Source of the DNA: Dryas octopetala
Lineage: Eukaryota; Streptophyta; Magnoliopsida; Rosales; Rosaceae
Direction: 5' to 3'
Assembly (NCBI GenBank): GCA_963921425.1
Contig: OY992838.1
Span: 18,055,244-18,119,243, forward strand
Length of the DNA: 64,000 nucleotides
The notes beneath the pieces are model-generated. The model did not search any database. It saw only the letters and a program-made list of their open reading frames with translations, and was not told where the DNA came from. Position numbers and translations under genes: made by a program. Below are positions 50,913 to 63,400 of the stretch, piece by piece. The first letter of the stretch is position 1, and every line of letters starts with the position of its first letter.

Positions 50913-51449
50913 AATAAGTATTTTATCTTTGTACTTATATTTTCATTCTGGTTCACAAATAAGGTTTTGGTTTTAACAGCTATACTTGTGTTTTTCATGT
51001 TCTGTATAGCTGTGAATTACATTAATAAAGTCTGAGTTCATGTTTTTACAGCATTATTTGTTGTTGTTTTGATGGTGTTACTTTAATACCAATAAGGTTA
51101 ATGAATTGTTTTGATCTAGACAAAACATTCAAGCTTCTAAAGTTGAAGCATAAAGAGTTTTCTGTTAAGAAATCATTCGGCTCGACCAATAGATGAAAAT
51201 CAAGTTCGTTTTCTTATGTCAACATCTGATTGGAGGTGCCTTGTATTTCTGATTTTTGATACATGTGATCATAAGAGACTAATGCTTTATTTAACATGAA
51301 CTTTCTTATGGTTCTATATTAAGAATTGGTTTTGACTGGTGCTTTAGGATTTTGTTCAAATGTGTGGTCTCAAGTGATCACAAAGGTTTGTGATTCAATC
51401 ATGTTATGATATATGCAATGAAAAACTGGTCTGCGTCCAAGTGGGAAAT

Positions 51450-51860
51450 TGTTAGAAATCTTAAGTGGACTTGACCGTTTGTTTAGCATGTTATCAGCTG
51501 TTTGAATTTACAAAGAGTCCTACACATTTGGACTATCTTATTCTATTGACTCGACTACAAATCAGGAAGTGGTTAGTTGTGTTTCCTTAATAGGAGGAGA
51601 ACAAATAAGTGCTATAGCTGATATATAAGGAGGTCCCTGCTCTCTCAGAAAAAAAAAAAAAAAAAAACACGCTCAATATTATCTAGTTCCTATTGCTAGT
51701 GAGAATCAAGTCTGAAGAGAGCAGAAGACCTCTTCTCTGGCAGTGAATCAAACTAATGGCATCTACAGGTAAAAATTCTTTCTATGATCTTGTTCAATTT
51801 AATTAGATTGATGAAGTTCTTAACTTGTATGCATTTAAGGTCATCTATGTTATTCTAACA
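51450..51860 (+). repeat. Right LTR of the younger copia element
   Basis: 411 bp, TG...CA, preceded by a purine tract (AAGTGGGAAAT). It differs from the left LTR at roughly a dozen positions by eye. Confidence 0.95.
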
Positions 51861-52310
51861 GACTGTACCATCAACGAGTCCGATCTTGTTCTTCACACTT
51901 AATGCAATGGTCATGGAACGACACCAAGTTCCGTAATTATCATAAGGATTTGAGGGATCCATCATTCCCTCAGTAGAGCTCTTTGATGCGTCACCCATGG
52001 AGATGCATGAATAAGAAAAGGAAGAGGAAGAGAATACCTCTCAAGAACTACGCACCAGGGCTGAAAAAAAAAAAATCAAAAGGAAGAGCAAAATTCTTGC
52101 TCTGCTACCATGTGAAAAAAGGAATATGAATTATGTATTTTCTTATTTACAAACGTGTGTAGGTACAGTATATATAGGAAAGTGACTATGCCTATATCTA
52201 AGGAATTACACAATTAGGAAATTAAGAAAAATATATACATAAAGTGAATCTCTACAAATTAGCAAATCTCCTTATTTAAAGGCTTGGTCAAAGGCTTGGT
52301 CAAAGGCTTG
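51861..52310 (-). mobile_element. Old copia fragment, 5' part (gag start, primer site, LTR)
   Basis: Fossil, right-hand part of the fragment at 33624-34932. The minus strand has the gag start (MGDASKSSTEGMMDPSNPY), a primer-binding-site-like TGGTAGCAGAGC (52099-52110) and an LTR beginning at 52111 (TGTGAAAAAAGG) that ends near 52310. The outer end is approximate. Broken. Confidence 0.7.
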
Positions 52311-52315
52311 ATTTT

Positions 52316-53272
52316 GTAACGTTCTATTTTGCGTTTGGGGTGTGCCAGCACACGACCGAAAGGCCGAGTACAATGGATGATGATGTGCGAATCTAACTTC
52401 CGGTCAAGCGACCGTGGACCGAGGACCGAGGAAGGAACACCCCTCGGTCCTAAAGGCTCAACTGCCTTGGCAACAAGGACTTAGGGTAAATGCACGTTAT
52501 CAGGTGTCATGGTGCTGCTATGAGTAAACGTGAAAGTGCGAGTGACTAGTGTGAAATTAGGATCAAGTAAATAATAGTAAAAACAAAATCAAAACAAAGA
52601 TGCTCTTCGGTATTGATAGTAGTAATATGAGTGTGAACTGTAAAACGCATAATCTAAACTATTTTAAACTAAGAAAGCGATAAGAAAGCAATAAACCTAT
52701 TTATGCAAGAACTAAATAGCAAGAAACTGAACCTAAACTAACCAAATGCGAATCAAAATGTCATACTCATGTTAAAACTAGTAAAAACCCAAAGAACATA
52801 AGAGTTTCGATCCTAAGTTCTTGAAAGAAACCATGAGATTTTCTCAAAAACAAGCCTAGAACAAAAAGAACATAATAACTACCTATGAATTGTAAATACA
52901 GAGGCTTTGCTTGTGATTTATGGGAATTTTTATTGGAGGATTCAGATGCCTTTGTGGAAGCATAAAGCTCTTATTTATAGTAATAAAACCCTAATGGGTG
53001 CCTTGGAAACCAAGAGTCCTGATCTCTTGAAAGGTTGTAACGGGTAAGAATCATTAAGAGTTATGACTCTTGATCTTCCCAATCTTGGTTGCTTTCCTCT
53101 GGACTTGCTTCGCCTGGGCTTGATCTATTTAACTAGGCTTAAGCTTGTGGGTTTCTTGATCTCGGCCCATTCTTTGTCTGCTTCATTCTTTGGGTCGAAC
53201 ATCAACTCGGCCCAAAACCTTTACTCTGGCCCATTTGCATATGGTGCCAATTTTAGGCCCAAACACATACAC
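52316..53272 (-). mobile_element. Probable LTR of an unclassified retroelement
   Basis: Read on the minus strand it begins TGTGTTTGGGCC near 53272 and carries CTATAAATAAGAGC (a TATA-like box near 52980), followed by a leader-like stretch and a GTGTGCTGGCACACCCC segment near 52350. This resembles the layout of the LTR at 2595-9620. No target duplication or coding region was found. It is a fossil of uncertain limits. Confidence 0.35.
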
Positions 53273-53637
53273 TGGAGTCAAAGTCTTTGTCTCTATCCTT
53301 AACGTTAAATTGAAAACTTGGCAAGGTCTCATTGAACTTGATGAAATGAAATTGATAGATTCATAGATTCATAGATGAGAGAGTTTTATTGGAAACTTTG
53401 CAAGGTCTCATGCAATTTCTTCCCTATCAGAGATATCCTCATTGTGCACTTGACAAACCAGTACTTGCTTGCAAACTATTGCATGAAAGAGTAGTCCAAG
53501 ACTTTAATCATGCTGACAACGTACAATATGCATTTAAAGCTTTGCCATGAAAATAAAGAAATAATGAAATCACTACAATATGCTTAAACAAGAGTATCTT
53601 ATTTTTGTGCCATAACCATATTCATAGCTTGCCCAAT
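53273..53637. other. Downstream flank of the receptor kinase, no gene
   Basis: Short AT-rich sequence with a repeated AACTT(G/T)GCAAGGTCTCAT block (53313 and 53394). It probably includes the 3' UTR of the receptor kinase. Confidence 0.5.
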
Positions 53638-56352
53638 TCAGATCTTAAGGAGTTGCTCAAGTGTAACGTCTGGTACTTGTTTATAGGACTGCGGAGTTCG
53701 GGATGATAAGATCTGAGAAACCATGTGCATTGTAGGCCTTGATTGTGGATTGGAATCTCTGCATGAAATTGCTAACCTTGCAATGGTTTTCAGTTCATCC
53801 TCAACTTCAGGTGTGGGAGGTGGAAGGCGTTGGTCCAATACATCCTTCAGCAATCTGTTTGCACTGGTAGATGGAGATGAATGAGAGGAGATGAAATCAC
53901 CCAGCTGCTTTCCAGTTATAACTTCCAATGCCAGAACTCCAAAGCTATAAACATCACATTTCTCGGTTACCTTCATTGTGTAAGCAAGCTCTGCCAACGA
54001 AAGAAGAGAAAGTAATTAATAAATAGACTTAATATTAATTCAGAAAATATTAACTATATATATATTTTACCTGGAGCTACAAATCCATATGTGCCTGCAG
54101 GGGCAGTCCAATTCGAGGAGTCTGGATTTAAAAGCTTAGCAGTTCCAAAGTCTGAAACGCAAGACTCATATTCATAATCCAGCAAAATGTTGTTGCTTGA
54201 TATGTCTCGATGTACAATAGGTGGCGAGCAATGATGATGCATGTAAGACAAGGCATGGGCCACTCCTTTAACAATGTTCACCCTTTTACTCCAGTCCATT
54301 CTTTTAGCTTCATATTCTTTGCTCAAGATTGCAGCCAAGCTACCTTTTTCTAGATACTGATACACCAAAAACGAGTGACGTGCATTTGAACAAAATCCAC
54401 AAAGCTTCACAATGTTTCGATGGCGTATCTCCATTAGTGCCCTTATTTCATTGAGGAAGTCCTTCCGAGATGTCTCCTCACTATCAAGTAGTGGATGCAG
54501 TTTCTTCACTGCAACGATGCTGCCAGATGGCAGCTTTGCCTTGTAGACACTTCCATATCCTCCCTTCCCGATGCAATATGCAGCATCGAAATTATTGGTT
54601 GCCTTTATGATTTCCGAATACATTTTTCTTCCATCAAAATTTAATATGGAAAAAACTTCTTCATCTTGCAGATCACTCTGTTCTGTTTGCTGGACTTTCT
54701 TTCTTCTTGTTCCAACGATGGCAATTCCAAGGAAAGTAAGCAAAAGCAATACCAATGGAGGGAAAATGATTAAAAATATGAGCATTCGGTCCTTTTTTGA
54801 GCTATGTTTATTTTCCACTGACGGACTGCAGGGTTGCAGTCCTTCAACATTGCCACACAAACCTTTATTTCCCTGTAATGAGGGAGCATCTTGAAATGCT
54901 TTTAAGTCGGGGATGGGACCCTGCAACTGATTGTAGGATATGTCGATGTACAACAGGCCAGACATTTGATCAAAACTTGTTGGGATGAGACCGGAAAGAT
55001 TATTGTGGGAAAGATTCAGCTTCAACAAGCTCTGCATACTGCTCATTTCTGATGGTATCTCACCATCAAGTGAGTTGTGACTCAAATCTAGTTGGTTCAG
55101 ATGAACTAACCTCCCCAACTGAAATGGAATTTCTTGACTGAACTTGTTGTCACTCAAATTCAAGTAGTTTAATTTGAGCAAGTCACCTAGAATGCTTGGA
55201 ATTGAACCATTGAATTTGTTTTTGGACAGGTCAAGGTAATCAAGATCAGTCAATGATCCAAACTCTGAAGGTATACGACCCAAAAGTTCATTTCCATTCA
55301 ACCACAGCCTCACCAAATTAGTCAATCTCCCGAATTCCTTTGGAATCGCCCCAACTAAACGATTTGAAGAAAAATCTAGTTCTTGAATTTGGGTTGCATG
55401 GCCATTCCAGGGTGGTATGGTACCAGTAAGATTGTTTCCCGCAATATGTAGGGCTGTTAGTTGTGGACATTGTTCCCAGCTGTGTGAGATTTCACCATAA
55501 AACTTATTGTGGCTTAGGTCTATATATCGAAGATTCGGATAGACACCAAAGTCTTCAGATATATTGCCAGTCAATTGGTTCCCTTCAAGTCGGACTCTGA
55601 ATAAGCTTTTGCAAGTTTTCAAGCTTTTGGGGATTGGACCTATCAAATTGTTGTTGAATACTGTAAAGTTTTGTAGTGACCCCCCTTGGCAAATTTGGGG
55701 CAAAGAACCAGAAAAGTGGTTAGTATCCAATTGCAGTGTAGTCAAATTCCCTAGTTTCTCTATCTCCTGGGGGATGGAGCCGGAAAGTTGGTTTTCACGG
55801 AGGTGTAAGCCTTCCAAGTTGCTCAAGTCTCCAAGTGAAGTAGGAATTGAACCATTGAGTTGATTCTGGCTCAACCCTAGTTTCACCATTGACCTCAAGT
55901 TCCCTATCTCTTTAGGAATAGCACCAGAAAGTTTGTTTTCAAAGAGATAGAGATAGACAAGGTTTGTCAAATGACCTATGGATGTCGGGATTGAACCAGA
56001 AAGATTGTTTTGTTGAATGCACAGGTCCACTAAAGACTTCATATTTCCTATTTCTGAAGGGATAGAACCAGAAAGTGTGTTGTTGTGCAAGTACAACAAG
56101 GACAGATTTTTTAAGTTCCCAAAATTTGGTGGGAAGGGACCTGTTAAATTGTTGTTGTGCATGCGCAGTTCAACCAAACTAGAAAGGTTTCCCATCTCTG
56201 GAGGAATGGGACCAGAAAGTTGAGCATTAAAGAGAGACAAATGAGTCAGGGAGCTCAAATTACCCAGAGAAGCTGGAAGTGGACCTTCTAGATTGTTGAA
56301 GCTAAGAGCAAGCTCGTAAACAGACTCTAGCCGGCCTATTTCTGGAGGTGTT
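53638..56352 (-). pseudogene. MIK2-like LRR receptor kinase, 5' end lost to an LTR insertion
   Basis: Exon 1 (54071-56352) and exon 2 (53638-53990) join in phase through a 78-bp... 80-bp intron, restoring APELAYTM. About 20 leucine-rich repeats of 24 residues are present (e.g. LSGSIPTSIGHLTNLVYLYL), then a LCGN cap, one membrane segment (MLIFLIIFPPLVLLLLTFLG) and a complete kinase: GKGGYGSVYKAKLP with AVKK, HRDISSNNILL, VSDFGTAKLL and [20 protein letters not shown]. It is an RD-type kinase and the sequence is closest to MIK2-type receptors, which sense peptides at the plasma membrane. The signal peptide, N-terminal cap and first repeats are missing: a Tat-type gypsy element begins at 56353. 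The minus frame happens to stay open into the LTR with an ATG at 56444, but that would give no signal peptide. The rest of the frame is undamaged, so disruption looks recent. The missing part may lie beyond the window. Confidence 0.9.
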
Positions 56353-57406
56353 TGTGGGAAAACCCACATCGACCCGAACAGCCAATCACAGCTCGACACG
56401 TGGCTGGTCAAACATCCACCTCGGAGTTGATTCTCAGTGGTCAAACTTTGACTTCCACGTCATCACTGATCAGCACTTCCTCTACCAGCTCAGACCGGAT
56501 CTCCACACCGCCCCTCCTTGTTCGGTCCGGGCCGAACCGATGATCTTCCTTGGGATCGAGTGTCCATCTTCCCACGATCATCCCGGCTCGGCTCGGCTCG
56601 GCACACGAGATGGCTTCCTTCCGAGTTCTGGCGTCGACCAGTTAGGGCTCGGAAAGACTCCGATCTATGGACCGGCTCGGCTTGGAGTCCCATGCCCGAT
56701 CCGACCACATATGGACTTCGTGTCTTCGCATGGGAACATGTGTTCGTATCGGCTCGGCTCGGCTCTCCGCCGCCATTCCCAGGAAGATCACGCTGGGACG
56801 AACCGCCACACTTAAATGCACCTGACACATTCTTCTGACAGATAGAATATCAGGCCTGCATTCATGAATGTTGGAGCAGTCTACCTGAGCCTTCCAACCT
56901 TGCATTTAATGGAGCATTCAATGCAGTATTGAATGCTGAGGAAGCAAGCAGCTGAGCATGCAACTAGGTCTGACCAGGTGCGTGGGTCTTTGGCAACCAT
57001 TCATTTACATGCAGGTATCTTACTCATTAAGGTTTCCTTTGCTTATATATATCAAGTCATATGTGCAAAAACTGGGACTACGCATCTACACACAAAACAC
57101 TTATACAAAATTTCCACTCTCCCAAGAGCATACCCAACTTGCTGAGAATAACCCAGAACATTTGCCTTGTTCTTCCCATTCTCCCAAGTTCTTCCTTTGT
57201 TCTTCCTCATCCACCATCAAACACCATCACTGACTTCATCATCGGAGCGTGTTTGGCTGGTACCACACCGGTCCATCTCCCTTGACCTTGTTTCTCTTGC
57301 AGGAAGATCTCAACCAGCATCCACTTCATCATCCAGCGAAGCACCTGATCAGCCAGATCAGCTTATCTAAGTTGTTGCATCTACCTTACGGGAATTTGCA
57401 TCAACA
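56353..57406 (+). repeat. 5' LTR of the Tat-lineage gypsy element
   Basis: 1054 bp, TG...CA. GC-rich first half, TATATATATCAAG near 57045 as likely promoter box, CT-rich leader after it. The end is placed by the adjoining primer-binding site. Confidence 0.85.
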
Positions 57407-57440
57407 GATTGGCGCCGTCTGTGGGAAGTGACTTCAGCCG

Positions 57441-60400
57441 TTGTGTTCATCACCGCAAGCGCTAAGCTCTTCCTTCACGCGAGTCATCATGACTACCATC
57501 TTTCGGGACACCAGCTCTTCCTCAGGAACATCTCAGAATGATGAACAACATCCGCCTGAGACGCCTGAGAAAACGAGGGGAGCACAACTCCCCAGGACAT
57601 CAAAGTCCAAAGGTCCCTCGAAAATCCGAGCTGCTCATAAACTCCTCAAAGAGAGCCGGCGACATCTAGCCGCAGAGAATGCACTCCTGAAGCAGAATAA
57701 TGAGCTGCTTGCAAAACAGGCCGAGCTGGCCGGCGAACTTGCACGCCATCGTGCTCAGCTCGAGAACAGCGGGGGATCGGGTTTCCGATCGCGCCGAACC
57801 CGAACCGAGCAGGAGGTCCTTTCACCGTCTCCTTCTCGGCAAAGCATTCCTGCCGAGCCGAACGACCAGACCGATCGGCAGGATTCTGATTACGTCTTCC
57901 CGGGCTTCGAAGACATGCCCCTGGCCGAACAGGCCGAATGCCTGAACGCCCACCGTCTTCTTCAGCAAAAACAGGCGGCTTTCGGGAAGCATGCCCCCAG
58001 GAATTCGGGCGGAAACCGTGCCGACCCGAATACAAACCGACGACCCCCGGCCCAATCAAGATTGGGGGCCAACAGTCCGGCCGGTTCAACCGAAACCAGG
58101 GGCCCGATTCGGAATAGACTCGGCCCTATCGCCAGCCAGGATCCTTCCCCATCAGGAGCTCACTCGGGGAGGCGATCAATGAGCGACCGACTGGGATCTA
58201 CCATGATCATGTCCGATCGGCAACCGGCGAGCGAAAGGCTCACTCGTCAACCGGTGAGTGAGAGGCTCGGCAACCAGGCCGAGTGCTCAGGGGAGAATGT
58301 GGCCGAGCCGACCCCACCCAATGTGGAAAATCTTGTTCGGACTTTGGTCCAGGACCAAATCCGAAGCGTCCACGATCGGCTCGGACATGTCGAGGTCTCC
58401 AGGGGGTACATTGGTAGGGCCGACAACGGAGAGGAACTCCCCCTCCCGTACACCAGCAGAATTATGGATGCTGAGGTCTCTCGTGACACCAAGCCCCCCA
58501 AGATGGACCAGTATGACGGGACCAAGGATCCCTACGACCATCTTGACAGCTTCAGATACGCCATGGAGGCCCGCCAGGCATCTGAAGCCACGAAGTGCAG
58601 AATCTTCCCTTCGACCTTGAAGGGCTCGGCTCGGGGTTGGTTCCGAACCCTCCAACCGAACTCCATCAACTCCTTTCCCGACCTCCGGAGGGCCTTCCTG
58701 GCGAGATATCGGGTTGTATCCGAACGACTCTACAACTTGAACGATATGTCGCTCATCAAACAGCAGGAAGGGGAAAGCCTCAAGGCCTATCTGATCCGCT
58801 TCAACATCGAATATACGAAGTGCGACGATTGCGACGACAGGTCAGCGAAGAATGCCCTCATGCAGGGCCTGCACGCCGGGGGACTCCGCTCCCACTTAAT
58901 GAGGAATCCTCCCTCCACTTACGATGAGCTTTCTGCCGAAGCCACTAAGTGGGCACGGGCTGAGGAGTGGGACGCTCAGGTGGAGGCCCTGAATCCCAGG
59001 CCGACCTCGACCAAAAGAAAGGAGGGAGAGGTCGCAAGTCCCAAACCCCAGGTCCAACCCAAGAAGACCAGGACCGAGGAGCCACGCCAACTTCTGGGCA
59101 AAGGACCCAAGTTTGTCCAGTACACGGAGTACACTCCCCTCAACGCCGGTCTGGAGACAATCTACTCCAAGGTCAAGGACCAACTCCCAGTCGCAAGGGA
59201 GATCAAGGGACCACCCCCAGACAAAATCAAGGAGGGCGTCTTCTGCAAATACCATTCCAATCACGGCCACGTCACGGGTGATTGCTACGCCCTCCGCGAC
59301 GGGATTGAGACTCTTGCCCGGGCGGGTAAGATCAATCAATTCCTGGCCGGTGGGCCTAGGGTGCCCAAGGCTGCGCCGAAGAAGCCCACCAACACCATCG
59401 AGGTCCAGGATGCTGCCATCGGATCAATCGGCGGGGGACCGACCTTCGTGGGAAGCTCTAACCGATCCCAGAAGGAGTATGTCAGACAGGCGGCTCAAGC
59501 TCACGAGTCCCTGTCGATCCAGGCAGGTCAGCCCAGCACTTCAAAAAGACAGCGGAAGGACTGGGCGCCGGTCACCTTTGAGCCGAACGAGGCAAACGAG
59601 ATCATCTTCCCCCACTATGATCCGGTCGTCATAGTGGCTGAGGTGGCCGGAACAACCATCGCGCGTTCCTTCGTCGATGGAGGGAGCTCAGTCAACATCC
59701 TCTACCACTCTGCGTTCGCGCAGATGGGCATCGGCGAGGATAAGCTGGAGACCGATACACCTGCCTTGGTCGGGTTCGGGGGAGAAGTGGTTCAACCCCT
59801 CGGACACATCTACCTTCCCCTTTCGCTCGGGAAGGGGCCGATCAAGAAGACCTGCATGACGTACTTCATTGTCGTCAAGCGGCCGTCAGCCTACAACATC
59901 ATTCTGGGCAGACCGGCTCTAGTCGACCTTGACTGCATCGTCCATTACGCCAACCTCCTCATCAAATGTCCGGTGGGCGACGACTGCATCGTCATTCAGG
60001 GAGACCAGTGCTCGGCTCGGTCATGCTACGCCGCTTCGATCAAGCAGAAGGGTCAGCTGCCGAACTCGCAGGAACTTGACTCCATTGCCGATTCGGGCAG
60101 GTGGCCGAGGGCGGAGACGTTCGACTTCACTTCCGAGCCGAGCTCAGATTCTCGGCCCCTCCCTGCCGAGGCTTGGGAGGAAGTGCCGATCTCAGCCGAG
60201 GCACCGGATCGGCTCGTCCGAGTGGGGACTCAGATCAGCCCCGAGCAGCGCTCCGCCATAATTGACTTCCTCCGTGCCAACGCGGAAGTATTCGCCTGGT
60301 CTTACGATGACATGCCAGGCATATCGTCTGACGTGATCACCCACAGGCTGAACACTGACCCGGGATGCAAACCGGTCCGTCAGAAGAGGAGGTCATACGA

Positions 60401-63400
60401 TCCGGTTCGATACGCCGCCATGGCTGAAGAGGTGACCAAGTTGCAAAACAACGGGTTCATCCGGGAGGTCAACTACCCCGACTGGCTCGCCAACGTGGTC
60501 ATGGTGAAAAAGAACAACGGGAAGTGGAGGATGTGCGTGGACTTCACCGATCTGAACAGGGCTTGTCCCAAGGACAGCTTTCCCTTGCCCAGGATAGATC
60601 AGCTCGTCGATGCAACAGCAGGACATCAGCTCCTCAGTTTCATGGACGCCTACTCTGGATACAACCAGATCCTGATGCATAAGTCCGACCAGGAAGGCAC
60701 ATCTTTCATAACTGATCGCGGCATGTACTGCTACAAGGTCATGCCCTTCGGCCTCAAAAACGCCGGAGCCACCTATCAAAGGCTGGTCAACCACATGTTC
60801 AGATCTTCCATCGGCAAATCCGTAGAGGTTTACGTGGATGACATGCTGGTCAAGAGCATCAAGGCGGACGATCACGTCAAGGACCTCTCAGACATGTTCG
60901 GAGTCCTGAAGGAGTATCAGATGCGGCTGAACCCAGCCAAATGTGTCTTTGGGGTTCGATCAGGAAAGTTCCTGGGCTACCTGGTCAGCCAACGGGGGAT
61001 TGAAGCCAATCCGGAGAAGATCCAGGCTTTAATCAACATGAAGTCCCCAAGGACACGCAAGGAAATCCAGAGTCTGACTGGAAGAGTTGCCGCCCTGAAC
61101 CGGTTCATCTCAAAATCTACTGACCGGTGCCTCCCTTTCTTCAAAGCCTTAAGGGGAGCAGGGAAGAGCATAGAATGGACCCCCCAATGCGAGCAGGCCT
61201 TTCAAGATCTGAAAAGGCACATGGGGGAACCTCCCATCTTATCCAAACCAGAGGAAGGTGAAGAACTTTTCCTCTACCTCTCTGTCTCTGACTCGGCTCT
61301 CAGCTCGGTTCTGGTGAGAGAGGTCGGCGGTGTACAACGCCCCGTCTTCTATACGAGCCGAGCCCTCGCCGATGCCGAGACCAGGTATCCAAAATTCGAG
61401 AAGATGGCTCTCGCCCTGGTTAGCTCGGCTCGGAAATTAAGGCCCTACTTCCAGGCTCATTCTATCGTTGTCTTGACGGACCAGCCGCTCAGACAAATCC
61501 TGGCAAAACCAGAGACTTCGGGTCGGCTCATCAAATGGTCAATCGAGCTCGGCGAGTTTGACATCATCTACCGTCCAAGGACGGCCATCAAAGGTCAGGC
61601 CATGTCGGACTTCATCTGTGAGTCGACCACCTCGACGGAGGATCCACCACGTACCGACGCTATGACAACAGCAGCCGATCCGAACACAATCGGCGAACGC
61701 GGCCAGGTTGATCTCCTCACCTGGACCCTCTATGTGGACGGATCTTCCAACGCCATGGGAAGCGGAGCCGGGCTTGTTCTGATCTCCCCAGAACAAGTTG
61801 TGATGGAGTATGCTCTCCGCTTCAGATTTCAAGCATCAAACAATGAAGCAGAGTATGAGGCACTCATCGCCGGGCTCAGATTGGCAAAGGAGCTCGGCGC
61901 GACCAAACTAAACATCTTCAGCGACTCTCAGCTAATCGTCAATCAGATTTTGGGGGAGTATGAGACTCGAGAACCTAGCATGACTGCCTATCTCGAGAAG
62001 ACTCGTCTGCTGCTTGGGAACTTCCATGAGTACAAAATATCCCAAATCCCGAGGGCAGAAAACTGCAGAGCCGACGCCTTGGCACGTTTGGCTTCGGCCA
62101 CAGACACCGGATCCGCTAGACACGTCCCAGTTGAAATCCTGGACAGACCTAGCACCGCCGAAAACGAAGTCACCGTCATGCAAACCGAGGCCGAGCCGAA
62201 CTGGATGACGCCGATCATCAATTACTTGGTCTCCGGGATCCTTCCCCCGGAGAGAGACAAGGCACGTCTCATCAAGACGAGCTCGGCTCGGTTCAGCATG
62301 ATCAATGGTCAGCTCTACAAAAGGAGTTTCTCCCTGCCCTACTTGCGGTGCGTCACTCCCCAAGAAGGTCAGGATGTGCTGAGAGAAATCCACGAGGGGA
62401 TATGCGGAAACCACTCTGGAGGAAGAGCCCTCGCCTACAAGACGATCAGACAGGGTTACTTCTGGCCAACACTGAACAAGGACGCAGATCATCTGTCTCG
62501 CGCTTGTATCAAATGCCAGCAATTTGCTGCGGTTCCCCATCAACCTCCCCAGTTGCTGACCTCCATATCCAGCCCCTGGCCGTTCGCGCAGTGGGGACTC
62601 GATCTGATCGGCCCTATGCCGAAGGCAAAAGGGCAAGTCACCATGGCAGTGGTAGCAGTCGACTACTTCACCAAATGGGCCGAGGCCGAGCCCCTAGCCA
62701 CAACCACAGCCGAACGGATGGAGACCTTCGTCTGGAAGAACATCATTTGCCGGTTCGGCATGCCGCACACCATCATTGCGGACAATGGCAAGCAGTTCGA
62801 CTGCAAGAAATTCAGGAGTTTTTGTTCACGTCTGAACATCAACTTGCGCTTCACCGCGCCTTACCATCCGCAGTCGAACGGACAGGTCGAGGCCATCAAC
62901 AAGATCATCAAGAAAACCCTCAAGACTAAACTAGATAATGCTAAGGGAAATTGGCCTGAACTCCTGCCAGAAGTACTTTGGTCCTACCGAACTTCCTATC
63001 GCAACTCCACGAAGGAAACACCCTATGCATTGGCGTTCGGAACTGACGCTGTTGTCCCGGTCGAAATGGGGACTCCTTCATTCCGGACCGGCACGTACAA
63101 TCCCGAGACCAATGATTCCGGACTTCGGCTCGGCCTGGACATGATCGAGGAGAGGCGAACCGACGCCAATCTCTGCCGAGCCGCCTACCAACAGAGGGTA
63201 GCCAAGTACTACAATCAAAGGGTCAGACCCAGAAGCTTCGGATTGGGCAATCTCGTCATGAAAAAGAATCCTCTTGCCATCAAGGAGAGCTCATTCGATC
63301 CGAACTGGACCGGACCATACAGAATCACGGGCATAGTCAAGCCCGGCACTTACAACCTGGCCACTCTGGCTGGTAAGCCTCTCAAGCATAGCTGGAACGC

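Larger units (their letters stand above)
34933..51860 (+). mobile_element. Ty1/copia element interrupted by a CACTA element
   Basis: Fossil with both LTRs: 34933-35344 and 51450-51860, about 411 bp each, with TGTTAGAA...TTCTAACA ends. The primer-binding site TGGTATCAGAGC (35347-35358) matches initiator Met tRNA, and a purine tract precedes the right LTR. The gag-pol region is 46755-50912 in copia order: gag, knuckle, protease, pre-integrase, integrase, reverse transcriptase, RNase H. It is broken at about four or five places. A 10.6 kb CACTA element lies in the leader between the primer site and gag. The LTRs look about 97% identical, suggesting roughly one to two million years. The flanks share only GAC. 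It sits inside the gag of the older copia fragment. Confidence 0.95.
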
